DNA of 64,000 nucleotides from Phyllobacteriaceae bacterium (GCA_016711085.1 JADJTR010000001.1:425893-489892), one strand, 5' to 3'; counted from the first letter of the stretch, positions 16,516-26,231 are shown. Notes: a model not told the origin generated them from the letters alone. Numbers and translations: made by a program.

Positions 16516-17202
16516 ATGAAACGTTCCCGCGTCAACGCCATCATCCGCGAGGCCGACGCCTTCATCCGCTCCTTCGGCTACATCCTGCCGCCTTTCGCCT
16601 ATTTGAAACCGGAAGAGATGGCGGCGCGGCGAGGCGAACTTGCCAATATCGTCGACAGGCGCATGGGCTGGGACATCACCGATTACGGCCAGGGCAAATT
16701 CGACGAATTGGGCCTGTTCCTGTTCACGACGAGAAACGGCCGCGCCGCCGACCTGACGCGGGGCTCCGGCATGCTCTATGCCGAAAAGATCATGATCAGC
16801 CGCAAGGACCAGATGTCGCCGATGCATCGGCACTATCTGAAGGCCGAGGACATCATCAATCGCGGCGGCGGCAAGCTGGTGCTCGAATTGTTCATGCCGA
16901 ATGCCGAAGGGACCATTGACGATCGCGCCGAGGTCGTCGTCCCGGTCGATGGCGCGATGCGCCGTCTGCAAGCCGGCGGACTGCTGAAGCTCGATCCGGG
17001 CGAGAGCGTGACGCTGATGCCGGGCGTCTGGCACGCTTTCTGGGGCGAGGGCGCCGATGTGCTGATCGGCGAAGTGTCGACCGTCAACGACGATCTGACC
17101 GACAATTGGTTCCGCGAGCCGATCGGCCGCTTTTCCGCCATCGACGAGGACGAGCCGCCGCTGCGCCTGCTCGTCTCCGATTATGCTGCGAAGCTCGGCT
17201 AA
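16516..17202 (+). CDS. D-lyxose/D-mannose isomerase-like protein (cupin fold, DUF886 type)
   Basis: This 228-residue cupin-type protein has metal-ligand motifs PMHRHYLKAEDI and GVWHAFWGE, with a glutamate between them (VLELFMPNAEG). This arrangement matches bacterial D-lyxose ketol-isomerases, which convert D-lyxose to D-xylulose and D-mannose to D-fructose with a Mn2+-type metal. ATG 16516 was chosen because it follows the upstream stop by 7 bases and gives MKRSRVNAIIREAD. It stands between an aldose epimerase and a small sugar-kinase-like gene, which fits an aldose-ketose-phosphate sequence. The true sugar is not shown by sequence. Confidence 0.78.
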   Translation: MKRSRVNAIIREADAFIRSFGYILPPFAYLKPEEMAARRGELANIVDRRMGWDITDYGQGKFDELGLFLFTTRNGRAADLTRGSGMLYAEKIMISRKDQMSPMHRHYLKAEDIINRGGGKLVLELFMPNAEGTIDDRAEVVVPVDGAMRRLQAGGLLKLDPGESVTLMPGVWHAFWGEGADVLIGEVSTVNDDLTDNWFREPIGRFSAIDEDEPPLRLLVSDYAAKLG

Positions 17203-17836
17203 GACCGTGACTTCGGTCGACTTCGCCAGCCTCGAAGGAAAAGTTCTCGCCCTGCCGCGCAACCGGCGCGCCATCGTCGCCATCGCCGGCGCGCCGGGAT
17301 CGGGCAAGTCGACGCTGGCCGAAGCCCTCGTCGACCGCCTCAACGCCGCCGAACCGGGCCGCGCCGCGTTGTTGCCGATGGACGGCTATCATTTCGACGA
17401 CACGCTGCTCGACGCGCTCGGCCGCCGCGCTCGCAAGGGCGCGCCCGACACGTTCGATGTCGACGGTTTGCGCGCCATGCTCGTCCGCCTGCGCGCCAAC
17501 GAGGACGAAAGCGTCATCGTCCCGGTGTTCGACCGGGCCATCGAAATCGCCCGCTCCGGGGCGCGGCCGATTGCGCGTTCGGTGTCGATCATCGTCGTCG
17601 AAGGCAATTATCTGTTGCTCGCCGACGAACCGTGGCGCCGGTTGCGGCCGCTGTTCGACCTGACCGTGCTGCTTGACGTGCCGGAGGTCGAATTGCGCCG
17701 CCGCCTGACGGCGCGCTGGGTCGGCTATGGCTTGTCGCCGGATGCGATCGCCGCCAAGCTCGACGGCAACGATCTGCCGAACGGCGAAATCGTGCGCACG
17801 CGCGGCATCGAGCCGGACATGAGGCTGGCGAATTGA
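17183..17836 (+). CDS. P-loop nucleoside/sugar kinase family protein (FrcK/uridine-kinase-like)
   Basis: This protein of up to 217 residues has a Walker A motif GAPGSGKST (about residues 36-44), the substrate aspartate region PMDGYHFDD, a lid arginine region and VEGNYLLL. These are the signatures of the uridine kinase/pantothenate kinase-like superfamily that includes the rhizobial fructokinase-linked FrcK. The frame overlaps the end of the isomerase gene by 20 bases if started at 17183; a later start such as GTG 17208 is equally possible. Following an isomerase that could yield D-fructose or D-xylulose, phosphorylation of a ketose is the likely job. The substrate is inferred. Confidence 0.75.
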   Translation: MLRSSAKTVTSVDFASLEGKVLALPRNRRAIVAIAGAPGSGKSTLAEALVDRLNAAEPGRAALLPMDGYHFDDTLLDALGRRARKGAPDTFDVDGLRAMLVRLRANEDESVIVPVFDRAIEIARSGARPIARSVSIIVVEGNYLLLADEPWRRLRPLFDLTVLLDVPEVELRRRLTARWVGYGLSPDAIAAKLDGNDLPNGEIVRTRGIEPDMRLAN

Positions 17837-17897
17837 TCGCCAACGGTGTCGATGTAACGGAACCCGGCAGCGTCGGCCGACGCGCGTGGCATGGCCC

Positions 17898-18893
17898 TCA
17901 GTCGCGCGAAAAGGCGTAGACCGTCGATTGGCGATAGGTTTCGCCGGGTCGGAGCACGGCCTGCGGGAAGGCCGGCCGGTTGGGCGCGTCCGGCCAGATT
18001 TGCGGTTCGAGGCACAGCCCCGAATGGGCGCGATAGGCGATGCCGTCGAGGCCCGGAGCCGGAGCGACGATATTGCCGCCGGCGTAGAATTGCAGGCCCG
18101 GCTCGCTCGTGCGCACCTCCATGGCGACGCCGGATCGCGCCGCTTCGACCCGGGCGACTTGCACCGGCGGCCGCCGCGCCGGCCCAAGGCAGAAATTGTG
18201 ATCGAAAGCAAAATCGCCGATTGGTCGCGCGGCGCGAAAATCGAATGGCGTGCCGGCGACGGCGCGGATTTCGCCGGTCGGGATGAGGTCGTCGTCAACG
18301 GGGAGATACGCCTCGGCGGCGATTTCTATCCGGTGATCGAGAATTGGCGACGCGCCGCCATCGTCGAGATTGAAATAGGAGTGGTGGGCGAAGTTGGCGA
18401 GCGTCGGCGCGTCCGTCGTCGCTTCGATTTCGATGGACAGCGCCGAATCGGCGGTCAGCCGGTAGGTGCAGGAAACGTCGAGATTGCCGGGAAAACCCAT
18501 TTCGCCATCGGCCATGCGCAACGCCAGCGTGACGAAATCCGGGCCATGGTCGCGGATTGCCCAAATGCGCTTGTCCGCACCGCGCGATCCGCCGTGCAGC
18601 AAGTGCCGGCCGCGAAAATTCCGGTCCAGCCGGCAGGTCTTGCCGTCGAGAGCGAAGGCGCCGCCGCTGATCCGGTTGGCGTAGCGCCCGACGATGGCGC
18701 CGAAATAGCCGGAATGGGCGATGTAGGCGTCGAGATGCGCGAAACCGAGCGTCAGCGGCGGCTCGTGACCGTCGAGGCGCAGATCCTGCACGGTGGCGCC
18801 GCAGGTCAGCACATGGGCGCTCAATCCGCCGCCGCCAAGGCGAAGGCGGTGAACGGCTGTTCCGTCAGGCGATGCGCCAAATGTTTCGATCAT
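17898..18893 (-). CDS. galM: Aldose 1-epimerase (galactose mutarotase)
   Basis: This 331-residue protein starts at ATG 18893 with MIETFGASPDGTAVHRLRL, the usual GalM N-terminus; a longer frame begins with TTG and no ribosome site. GRYANRISGGAF, FAHHSYFNLDDGG (catalytic histidine) and YLPVDDDLIPTGEIRAV are standard GalM blocks; the catalytic glutamate region lies near the C-terminus (AHSGLCLEPQIWPDAPN). It interconverts alpha and beta anomers of aldoses. It converges with the kinase gene (61-base gap with nothing notable) and lies downstream of ugd on the same strand. Confidence 0.9.
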   Translation of the reverse strand: MIETFGASPDGTAVHRLRLGGGGLSAHVLTCGATVQDLRLDGHEPPLTLGFAHLDAYIAHSGYFGAIVGRYANRISGGAFALDGKTCRLDRNFRGRHLLHGGSRGADKRIWAIRDHGPDFVTLALRMADGEMGFPGNLDVSCTYRLTADSALSIEIEATTDAPTLANFAHHSYFNLDDGGASPILDHRIEIAAEAYLPVDDDLIPTGEIRAVAGTPFDFRAARPIGDFAFDHNFCLGPARRPPVQVARVEAARSGVAMEVRTSEPGLQFYAGGNIVAPAPGLDGIAYRAHSGLCLEPQIWPDAPNRPAFPQAVLRPGETYRQSTVYAFSRD

Positions 18894-18980
18894 GAAAGGA
18901 TCAGTCGCCGGCCGATGGCTTCGCGCCAGTTCGTCCGCAATTGTCTCCGCCGTCAAGGGCCGGTGAAGGCGAATACGGGA

Positions 18981-20285
18981 TCAGCGGCCGACGGCGACAT
19001 AGTGGGTGAAGCCGGCGGCGAGCGCGTCGGCGCGGTCGTAGATGTTGCGCAGATCGGCCATCCGCGGCGTCGCCATGGCGGCGGCGAGACGGGCGAGATC
19101 GAGCGCGCGGAAGGCGTTCCATTCGGTGAGGAAAATCACGGCGTGGGCGTCCCGGGCGGCGGCGTAGGGATCGTCCATCCAGGCAACGCCCGGCAGCAGC
19201 GCCTCGCCTTCGCGACGGCCCTGCGGATCGACGACGCGAACCGTCGCGCCGCCGCCGACCAGGGCCGGCACGATGGTGAGGCTCGGCGCGGCGCGCATGT
19301 CGTCGGTGTTCGGCTTGAACGTGACTCCGAAGACGGCGATGGTCTTGCCGTTGACGGTGTCGTCGCACAGCTCAAGCACCTTGTCGGTCATGCGCCGCTT
19401 GATCCCGTCATTGACGGCCATGACCGTCTCGGTGATGCGCATCGGCACGCCGTTTTCCTGGCCGATGCGCGCCAGCGCCGCCGTATCCTTGGGGAAACAC
19501 GAGCCGCCATAGCCCGGCCCGGCGTGCAGGAATTTGTTGCCGATGCGGCCGTCGAGGCCGATGCCTTTCGCCACTGCTTTCACATCGGCCCCGACGCGTT
19601 CGCACAGGGCGGCGATTTCGTTGATGAAGCTGATCTTGGTGGCGAGGAATGCATTGGCCGCGTATTTGATCATCTCGGCGCTTTCCAGATCGGTATGGAC
19701 GATGGGAAAGTCGCGCAGGAACAGCGGGCGGTACACGTCGCCCAAAACCGTCCGGGCGCGCTCGCTTTCCAGACCGACAACCACGCGGTCCGGCTTCATG
19801 AAATCCTCGATTGCGTTGCCCTCGCGCATGAATTCGGGATTGGAGCCGACATCGAATTCGGCGTGCGGCGCTGTGCGGCGGATGACATCGGCCACCTTGC
19901 GGGCGGTCCCGACCGGCACCGTCGACTTCGTCACCACGACCGTGTAGCCGGTGATGGCGCGGGCGATATCCGCCGCCGCCGCCATCACATAGGTCAGATC
20001 GGCATGGCCGTCGCCGCGGCGCGACGGCGTGCCGACGGCGATGAACACGGCGTCCGCGCCATCGACCGCGCTGGCGATGTCGGTCGAAAAGCGAAGCCGG
20101 CCCGAGGCGATGTTTCGCGCCATCAGGGGCTCGAGACCGGGCTCGTAGATCGGGATTTCACCGCGCGCCAGCATGGCGATCTTGTCCTCGGCGCGGTCGA
20201 CGCAAATCACGTCATGGCCGAAATCGGAAAAACACACGCCCGAGACGAGCCCGACATAGCCGGCGCCGATCATCGCGATTTTCAT
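18981..20285 (-). CDS. ugd: UDP-glucose 6-dehydrogenase
   Basis: This 434-residue enzyme has the Rossmann motif GAGYVGLVSG (residues 7-16), STVPVGTA, the conserved lysine in EMIKYAANAF and the active-site cysteine Cys263 in GPGYGGSCFPKD. It oxidises UDP-glucose to UDP-glucuronate with two NAD+, feeding exopolysaccharide or acidic sugar synthesis. ATG 20285 is used because homologues begin MKIAMIGAGYVG; the longer open frame reaches back into non-coding DNA. The 224 bases between this gene and quiC show no gene or clear site. Confidence 0.95.
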   Translation of the reverse strand: MKIAMIGAGYVGLVSGVCFSDFGHDVICVDRAEDKIAMLARGEIPIYEPGLEPLMARNIASGRLRFSTDIASAVDGADAVFIAVGTPSRRGDGHADLTYVMAAAADIARAITGYTVVVTKSTVPVGTARKVADVIRRTAPHAEFDVGSNPEFMREGNAIEDFMKPDRVVVGLESERARTVLGDVYRPLFLRDFPIVHTDLESAEMIKYAANAFLATKISFINEIAALCERVGADVKAVAKGIGLDGRIGNKFLHAGPGYGGSCFPKDTAALARIGQENGVPMRITETVMAVNDGIKRRMTDKVLELCDDTVNGKTIAVFGVTFKPNTDDMRAAPSLTIVPALVGGGATVRVVDPQGRREGEALLPGVAWMDDPYAAARDAHAVIFLTEWNAFRALDLARLAAAMATPRMADLRNIYDRADALAAGFTHYVAVGR

Positions 20286-20509
20286 GCCGTTCGATCCTGC
20301 TTGCGCGTCGGCGAGCTGGAACACAAGGTCATGACAGACGCATGAAGGCGCGCTCGTCCGGCGCCATCGGTCCTGGCGCGAAGCATCGGCGGGAGGCGGC
20401 CGGAAATGCTGTGTCCGGCGTTCCCGCAAAGCCAGACCTGGGAGAACGATCCGCGCCGTCCGCTTCGCGCTTTTCAGCGCCAAACGGAATCGGCTGACGA
20501 TGAACCGCT

Positions 20510-22402
20510 CTAGCGGCGCGGCAGACCTTTCGGCGCCAGCAGGCGTTTTTGCGCGGCGATGCGAAACAGCGCGTTCGGTGCGCCATAGCCTTTGTAGTCG
20601 CCGCGCCGTTCGACGATTTCGAAAAAGAAGCCCTCGCCGACCACCGGGCCATAGATCTGGAAATATTCGCCGGCGTCGTCGCGGTCATAGAGGATGCGAC
20701 AGTCGCGCAGGCGGTTCAGGAAATGCTCCTCGAGGCCGAAGCGGGCGTCGAGGTCGTCATAGTAATTCGGCGAAATGTCGAGCGGCAGGAAACCGTTGGC
20801 CTTCAAGGCCGCTGAAGCGACGAAAATGTCGTTGCAGGCGAAAGCGATGTGCTGGACGGCCGAACCGAAACGTTCGGAAATGAAGTGGCCGGCGAGCGTG
20901 CGGCGGTTGTCGGCGCCATTCAAGGTCAGGCGCAGCGAGCCGTCGCGGTTTTCCACCGCCTGGCTGCGCACCAGGCCCGCCGGGTCGACGACGTCGACCG
21001 TCGGCGTTTTCCTCGTGTCGAAGATCGCGGTGTAAAACAGCAGCCATGTCAGCATGTCCTCGTGGTTCATTGTCTGCGCCACGTGGTCGATGCGGGTGAT
21101 GCCGGCCGAGACCGGCGCGGTATCGTCGGCGACCGGGCGGAATTCGGCGTCCCAAACGCCGGACAAGCCGCTCGCCTCGTCGATGAAGTGGAGAACGCCG
21201 CCGCCGACGCCGCGAATGGCCGGAATTTTCATCTCGCCCGGCCCGACCGGCTGGTCGAACGGCTCGGCCAGGAGCGCGCGGGCGCGCGCCACCGTCGCCG
21301 CCGCGTCGTCGACCATCAAACCGAGATCGCAAACGCCCATGCCGTGAACCAGATGGGAGGAATGGGCGAAGCCTTCGCTCTCGGTGTTGACGACAATGCG
21401 CGCCTCGCCTTGGCGCCACAGATCGACATCCTTGGCGATATGGCGGCCGGAGCGGCTGAAACCGAGGGCATGGAGCATGGCGCCGAGTTCGCCGGCTTCG
21501 GCATCGTTGACGGCGAACTCGGCGAAAGCAAAGCCCTTTGCCGCCACCCGAGGCGGCATCGGCGGCGGCGTCAGCGCGACGCCCGGTTCTTTCTGCGCCA
21601 CATCGTCGATCAACGCCAGCAGCGAGCGTCGTCCGTCCAGCGCGATGGCGCGCGGCGAGCCGCCACGGAACTGGTCGTTGAAAATCTCCAGCGACAGCGG
21701 TCCGTCATAGCCGGTGGCGGCGACGGCGCGCATGAAGCCGGTGACGTCGAGATCGCCCTCGCCCGGCATGTTGCGATAGTGGCGGCTCCAATGCAGCAGG
21801 TCCATGTCGATTTTCGGCGCGTCGGCAAGCTGGACGATGAAGATGCGGTCGCCCGGTATGGCGCGAATGGTCTCGACATCGACGCCGCGCGCCAGCGTAT
21901 GAAATGAATCGAGGATCACGCCGACATTGGGCAGGTCGGCGCGGCGCACGATCTCCCAGGCGTCGCGGTGGTCGGAAATGTGGCGTCCCCAGGCCAGCGC
22001 CTCGTAGCCGACGCGGATGCCGCGTCTGGCGGCGCGCTCGCCAAGCGCGCGGAAATCGGCGGCGGCGCGGTCGATGCCGCCGAGAGCCAGCGGCGACACC
22101 GACGAGCAGACGAGGATCAGATCGGCGCCGAGTTCGCCCATCAGGTCGAATTTGCGTTCGGCGCGTTCGAAGGCCCGGGAGCGTTGCGGCTCGGGCAGGC
22201 CTTCGAAATCGCGAAACGGCTGGAACAGCGTGATCTCCAGACCGTGTTCGCGCACCATGGCGCCGACTTCGGCCGGCGATCCCTCGAAGGCGAGGAAATC
22301 GTTTTCGAAAATCTCGATGCCATCGAACCCGGCCTTGGCGATCGCCGCGAGTTTTTCACGGAAATCGCCGGAGATCGACACCGTGGCGATCGAGGTTTTC
22401 AC
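20510..22402 (-). CDS. quiC: 3-dehydroshikimate dehydratase QuiC (TIM-barrel plus HPPD-like domain)
   Basis: This 630-residue protein combines an N-terminal sugar-phosphate isomerase-like TIM barrel (residues 1-270, with LEIFNDQFRGG at its end) and a C-terminal 4-hydroxyphenylpyruvate-dioxygenase-like domain (HLVHGMGVCDLGLMV, RIDHVAQTMNHEDM and EHFLNRLRDCRILYD). This two-domain form is the bacterial QuiC type, which dehydrates 3-dehydroshikimate to protocatechuate. It begins 7 bases after the TRAP large permease ends and is the last gene of an operon that starts with a shikimate/quinate dehydrogenase. Its product enters the ligAB pathway encoded nearby. Confidence 0.88.
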   Translation of the reverse strand: MKTSIATVSISGDFREKLAAIAKAGFDGIEIFENDFLAFEGSPAEVGAMVREHGLEITLFQPFRDFEGLPEPQRSRAFERAERKFDLMGELGADLILVCSSVSPLALGGIDRAAADFRALGERAARRGIRVGYEALAWGRHISDHRDAWEIVRRADLPNVGVILDSFHTLARGVDVETIRAIPGDRIFIVQLADAPKIDMDLLHWSRHYRNMPGEGDLDVTGFMRAVAATGYDGPLSLEIFNDQFRGGSPRAIALDGRRSLLALIDDVAQKEPGVALTPPPMPPRVAAKGFAFAEFAVNDAEAGELGAMLHALGFSRSGRHIAKDVDLWRQGEARIVVNTESEGFAHSSHLVHGMGVCDLGLMVDDAAATVARARALLAEPFDQPVGPGEMKIPAIRGVGGGVLHFIDEASGLSGVWDAEFRPVADDTAPVSAGITRIDHVAQTMNHEDMLTWLLFYTAIFDTRKTPTVDVVDPAGLVRSQAVENRDGSLRLTLNGADNRRTLAGHFISERFGSAVQHIAFACNDIFVASAALKANGFLPLDISPNYYDDLDARFGLEEHFLNRLRDCRILYDRDDAGEYFQIYGPVVGEGFFFEIVERRGDYKGYGAPNALFRIAAQKRLLAPKGLPRR

Positions 22403-22409
22403 GGCCGGA

Positions 22410-23705
22410 TCAGCCCTGGTAGCCGAACAGGCGCGGCACGTAGAGGACGAAATCCGGAAATACCGTGACGATGGCGAGCGCGACGATCAGACCGATAACG
22501 AACGGCATGAGTTCCCTGACAATGACGCCGAGCGGTTCCCTGGTGATGTTGGCGACGATGAAGATCAGCAAGCCGTAGGGCGGCGTCACCAGCCCGATCA
22601 TGGCGTTGACGACGGCGACGACGCCGAAATGAATGAGGTCGATGCCGAGCGCCTGTACGGTCGGGATCAGGATCGGAACGATGATCAGCAGGATGGCGCC
22701 GGCGTCGATGAAACAGCCGAGGATCAGGAAGAGGATGTTGATGACGACGAGGAAGCCCAACTTCGAGAATTCGTACTGCGCCAGAATGTCGGCGATGGCG
22801 TTCGGCACATTCTCGCGCGTGATGACGTAGTTGAAGGCGATGGCGCCGGCGACAAGCACGCCGACCGAGGCGGTGGAGCGGGCCGAGTTGAGCAGCGCGT
22901 CGTAAAGCTGGCGGAAGCTCACCGAACGGTAGAGCACGACGGAAATGAACAGAGCATAACCGGCGGCGACCGCGGCCGCCTCGGTCGGCGTCATGACGCC
23001 GCCATAGATGCCGCCGAGCAGGATGACGGGGAGCATCAGCGCCGGTATCGCCTCGAAAGTGGCGCGCGGCAATTCGCGCAGCGGCACGGAATTGTCGACC
23101 GGAAAACCGCGCCGACGCGCCTGGACCCCGTTGATGGCGAAAAGCATGCCGCCCATCAAAAGGCCCGGCAGGATGCCGGCGGCGAACAGATAGCCGACCG
23201 AAGTGTCGGAAACCAGCGCGTAGAGCACCATCGGGATCGACGGCGGGATGATCGGCCCGATGGTGGCCGAGGCGGCGGTGAGCGCGGCGGCGTAACTTTT
23301 CGGGATGTGGCCGTCCTTGGTCATCATCTGGATTTCGACCCGGCCCATGCCGACGGCGTCGGCGACGGCGGAACCCGACATGCCCGAAAAGATGATGGAC
23401 GCCACGATATTGACGTGGTCGAGTCCGCCTTTGAAACGGCCGACCAGCGCATGGGAGAAACGCATCAACCGGTCGGCGAGGCTGCCGACGTTCATGATGT
23501 CGGCGGCAAGGATGAACAGCGGGATGGCAAGCAGCGTGTAACTCGAAAACAGGCCCTGCAGCACGGTTTCTGCGGCAATCGAGGTGTCGAAGCCCTTCAT
23601 CGCCAGATAAACGATGGTGCCGCCGATCATCGATACGCCGATGGACTGGCCAAACAGCGTCAGCATCACGATGAGGACGACGGAAATGGTCAGCGCGTCA
23701 AACAT
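22410..23705 (-). CDS. dctM: TRAP transporter large permease DctM
   Basis: This 431-residue DctM-type protein has about twelve hydrophobic segments. IPLFILAADIMNVGSLADRL, FSGMSGSAVADAVGMG, GPIIPPSIPMVLYALV and GVMTPTEAAAVAAGYAL are family blocks. It starts at ATG 23705 (or 23714), overlapping the end of dctQ, so the two are translationally coupled. It forms the cation-coupled permease with DctQ and the DctP binding protein. The neighbours quiC and the shikimate dehydrogenase suggest import of quinate, shikimate or dehydroshikimate; this is inferred from the operon. Confidence 0.92.
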   Translation of the reverse strand: MFDALTISVVLIVMLTLFGQSIGVSMIGGTIVYLAMKGFDTSIAAETVLQGLFSSYTLLAIPLFILAADIMNVGSLADRLMRFSHALVGRFKGGLDHVNIVASIIFSGMSGSAVADAVGMGRVEIQMMTKDGHIPKSYAAALTAASATIGPIIPPSIPMVLYALVSDTSVGYLFAAGILPGLLMGGMLFAINGVQARRRGFPVDNSVPLRELPRATFEAIPALMLPVILLGGIYGGVMTPTEAAAVAAGYALFISVVLYRSVSFRQLYDALLNSARSTASVGVLVAGAIAFNYVITRENVPNAIADILAQYEFSKLGFLVVINILFLILGCFIDAGAILLIIVPILIPTVQALGIDLIHFGVVAVVNAMIGLVTPPYGLLIFIVANITREPLGVIVRELMPFVIGLIVALAIVTVFPDFVLYVPRLFGYQG

Positions 23706-24213
23706 GGCTGTCATGCTCCATGCCGGTGTGATGTTCGGCGTATTTGTGGCCGCGCACGGCCTCGACGATCTCGACGAGCGCCCGCACGATCACCGAGAGC
23801 GCGAAGGCGAGGTAGACCATGAAGACGAGGTCGAAACGGATGAGCAGGAATGCCGTGCGCTCCACGCCCATGAACAACACGTAATCGGCCGCCTTGGGCA
23901 GCGACAGGGCGAAAATCGCCGCGACGATCGCCGACGACACGATGGTCATGTTGCGCCGCGCCCGTGCCCCGAAGGCGTTGTAGACGAGATCGAAGCGGAT
24001 GATGTCGGCGTCGGAGACAACGAAGGCGTAGCCGAACAGGATGCCCCAAAGCCAGGCGATGGAGACATATTCCACCGACCAACCGAGCGGCAGGTTCAGC
24101 AGGTAGCGAAACACCACCTGCAGCAGGAAGGCGGCGAACATGCTGGCGAGCAGGAAGACAACGACATCGTTCGCCCGCCGTTTCAGCCATCCGGCCACAC
24201 CAGTCCAGTCCAT
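23698..24213 (-). CDS. dctQ: TRAP transporter small permease DctQ
   Basis: This 171-residue protein has four predicted membrane helices, including FLLQVVFRYLLNLPLGWSVEY and YVSIAWLWGILFGYAFVV. These follow the DctQ pattern of a first-helix arginine region followed by a W-S-E-E-like motif. It lies between dctP (68-base gap) and dctM (overlap). A histidine-rich C-terminal tail (KYAEHHTGMEHDSH) is a small oddity and may be unstructured. Its role is to scaffold the large permease. Confidence 0.88.
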   Translation of the reverse strand: MDWTGVAGWLKRRANDVVVFLLASMFAAFLLQVVFRYLLNLPLGWSVEYVSIAWLWGILFGYAFVVSDADIIRFDLVYNAFGARARRNMTIVSSAIVAAIFALSLPKAADYVLFMGVERTAFLLIRFDLVFMVYLAFALSVIVRALVEIVEAVRGHKYAEHHTGMEHDSHV

Positions 24214-24281
24214 GGCAAAATCCTCGTGATCCCGGCGAATTCCCGCGCCGCCCGTTCGGCGGCGCGGGTGCGATCAGGCGT

Positions 24282-25268
24282 TCAGAGCGCGTTGATCTTG
24301 TCCAGCAGGCCTGCCGGCCAATCCTTGGAGAACTTCGAGTCCATGTACTTCTTCAGCACATGCTCGCGGAACGCCGCCTTGTCCGGCTCATAGACCTTGA
24401 GGCCCTGCGCCTTGAAGAACTCCACGAGTTCGCCTTCCTGCTTCAGCGTTTCTTCGCCGAGCGCCTTCTGGAAGCCGAGGGCGCATTCCTGCACCTTCTT
24501 CTGCTGGTCGGCGTTCATCGCGTTCCATTTCGACATGGAAATGGTGAACTCGTTGGCAGCGATCAGGTGACCGGTGAGCACAATCTGGTTGGTGACCTCA
24601 TAGAATTTCATGTTCTTGTCGGCCGGCAGGGGGTTGTCCTGCGCGTCGATGGCGCCGGTCTGCAGCGCCGTGTAGACCTCGGTGAAGGGCAGTGGCAGCG
24701 GGTTGGCGCCGAGCGCCTCGCCGACGAACTGCCAGCCTTCGCCGCCGGGCATGCGCAGCTTGACGCCGGCGAGATCGGCCGGGGTCTTGATCTCCTTGTC
24801 GCCCTTCAGGTTGAGGTGGCGCGTGCCGATATAGGGATTGGCCAGGACCTTGACCTGGGCCATTTCCTCGATCTGCTTCCAGATGTCGGCCAGCACGTCG
24901 CCGTCGAGCACCTTGCGCGAGTGTTCGAAGTCGCGGAACAGATAGGCCGTGCCGATGATCGCCGTCTGCGGCACCTGGTTGTAGAAATCGAAAATGGCCA
25001 GGTTCGCCATGTCGAGATTGCCGCGCTGCATGGCGGTGAGTTCGGTGCCCTGCTTGAACAGGGTCGCAGCGTGATAGGACTTGAACTCGAAACCGTCGCC
25101 GAGGCATTTGCCGAAGGATTCGCGCAGGATCGTCGTGCGCACGTCGGCCTCCGGGACGGTGTCGGAATAGATCAGCTCGATCTTGTCAGCCGCGAAAGCG
25201 ACAGTGGCCGAACAGGCGATGGCGAGCCCGGCGACGCCGTGGACAAGATGCTTGGTCAATTTGCGCAT
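24282..25268 (-). CDS. dctP: TRAP transporter substrate-binding protein DctP
   Basis: This 328-residue periplasmic protein starts at ATG 25268, giving a clear signal peptide: MRKLTKHLVHG, a hydrophobic core, and ATVAFAADK with probable cleavage after AFA. GVKLRMPGGEGWQFVGEALGANPLPLPFTEVYTAL contains the conserved arginine that binds the substrate carboxylate in DctP proteins, and GAIDAQDNP is the usual following block. It is located between the shikimate dehydrogenase and dctQ. A carboxylated alicyclic ligand such as quinate or shikimate would suit; the ligand is inferred. Confidence 0.9.
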   Translation of the reverse strand: MRKLTKHLVHGVAGLAIACSATVAFAADKIELIYSDTVPEADVRTTILRESFGKCLGDGFEFKSYHAATLFKQGTELTAMQRGNLDMANLAIFDFYNQVPQTAIIGTAYLFRDFEHSRKVLDGDVLADIWKQIEEMAQVKVLANPYIGTRHLNLKGDKEIKTPADLAGVKLRMPGGEGWQFVGEALGANPLPLPFTEVYTALQTGAIDAQDNPLPADKNMKFYEVTNQIVLTGHLIAANEFTISMSKWNAMNADQQKKVQECALGFQKALGEETLKQEGELVEFFKAQGLKVYEPDKAAFREHVLKKYMDSKFSKDWPAGLLDKINAL

Positions 25269-25349
25269 GGGTTCCTCCCTGGTTGGCGCTGTGCCCGGCA
25301 TTCCTGCCGCGCATTCCTTTTCCCCGCGCCGGCGAAGGCGCGGTCATGC

Positions 25350-26231
25350 TCATGCGGCCGGCGATTGCCGGTCGAAGGTCCGAAACGTTTGGCGCATGCG
25401 CGCGACATCGGGTTTGGCGCCCGTGAACAATTCGAACGCCTTGACCGCCTGGTGCACCGCCATGCCTTCGCCGGACATGACCCGGCAGCCCTTGGCCCGG
25501 GCCGAGCGCAGAAGCTCGGTTTCCAGCGGGAAATAGACGATGTCGGCCACCCAATGGCGCCCCGCGATGAGTGCGGGATCGACCGGCGATCCCGGTAGCT
25601 TCGCCATGCCGACCGGCGTTGCGTTGACAATCCCGTCGACGGAAGCCATGGCCTTCTCGTCAAGGCTGGCGATGGCGGACACGGCGCATGCCGGCGACGC
25701 AAGATGGCTCGCCAATGCCGAGGCGCGCGTCTTTTCCTTGTCATGGATGACGAGCGCGCCGACGCCGGCATCGACCAGCGCATGGGCGACGGCGACTCCG
25801 GCCCCGCCCGCGCCGACCAGCAGCACGCTGCTTCCGGCCGGGCGCGGCACGCCTTCGAGGAAGCTGGTGCGGAAACCCCAGAAATCGGTATTGTGGCCGA
25901 TGCGGCGGCCATCGCGGAAAAGCACGGTATTGACGGCGCCGACCGCGGCCGCCTCGGCTGAAAGGCCGTCCAGATACGGCATGATTTGTTGCTTGTAGGG
26001 ATAGGTGACGTTGAGGCCGGTGAAGCCCAGCCGTTCGGCCTGGTCGACGAGATCGGCCAGCGATGGCGCGTCGACCATGCGGTCGGTATCGAGGATTCGG
26101 TAAACGTAGCCGATGCCAAGCGCCTCGGCCGCCGCTTCGTGCATGGCGGGCGTGCGTGACAGGCCAATGCCGGCGCCGACCAGGCCAACCAGCACCGATG
26201 GATTTCGACCGCTTGGTGCGGCGCCCGCCAT
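25350..26231 (-). CDS. Shikimate/quinate dehydrogenase (AroE family, catabolic)
   Basis: This 293-residue AroE-family enzyme binds substrate through GLSRTPAM. The catalytic pair is Lys80 (in NVTYPYKQQ) and Asp116 (in NTDFWGF), and the dinucleotide motif is VGAGGAGVAVAHAL. ATG 26231 is preferred over ATG 26237, because AGGGAGG lies 6 bases upstream of the former but directly touches the latter. It is the first gene of an operon with a TRAP transporter and quiC, so it should act oxidatively on shikimate or quinate rather than in aromatic amino acid synthesis. Two palindromic sites in front suggest TetR control. Confidence 0.88.
   Translation of the reverse strand: MAGAAPSGRNPSVLVGLVGAGIGLSRTPAMHEAAAEALGIGYVYRILDTDRMVDAPSLADLVDQAERLGFTGLNVTYPYKQQIMPYLDGLSAEAAAVGAVNTVLFRDGRRIGHNTDFWGFRTSFLEGVPRPAGSSVLLVGAGGAGVAVAHALVDAGVGALVIHDKEKTRASALASHLASPACAVSAIASLDEKAMASVDGIVNATPVGMAKLPGSPVDPALIAGRHWVADIVYFPLETELLRSARAKGCRVMSGEGMAVHQAVKAFELFTGAKPDVARMRQTFRTFDRQSPAA

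Noticed and set aside
17886..20345. 819-codon open frame on the plus strand across galM and ugd
   Set aside because: It is antisense to two well-supported enzymes, has no recognisable domain and has a composition typical of a shadow frame.
22017..23822. 601-codon open frame on the plus strand
   Set aside because: Antisense to quiC and dctM; His/Asp/Arg-rich composition with no domain.
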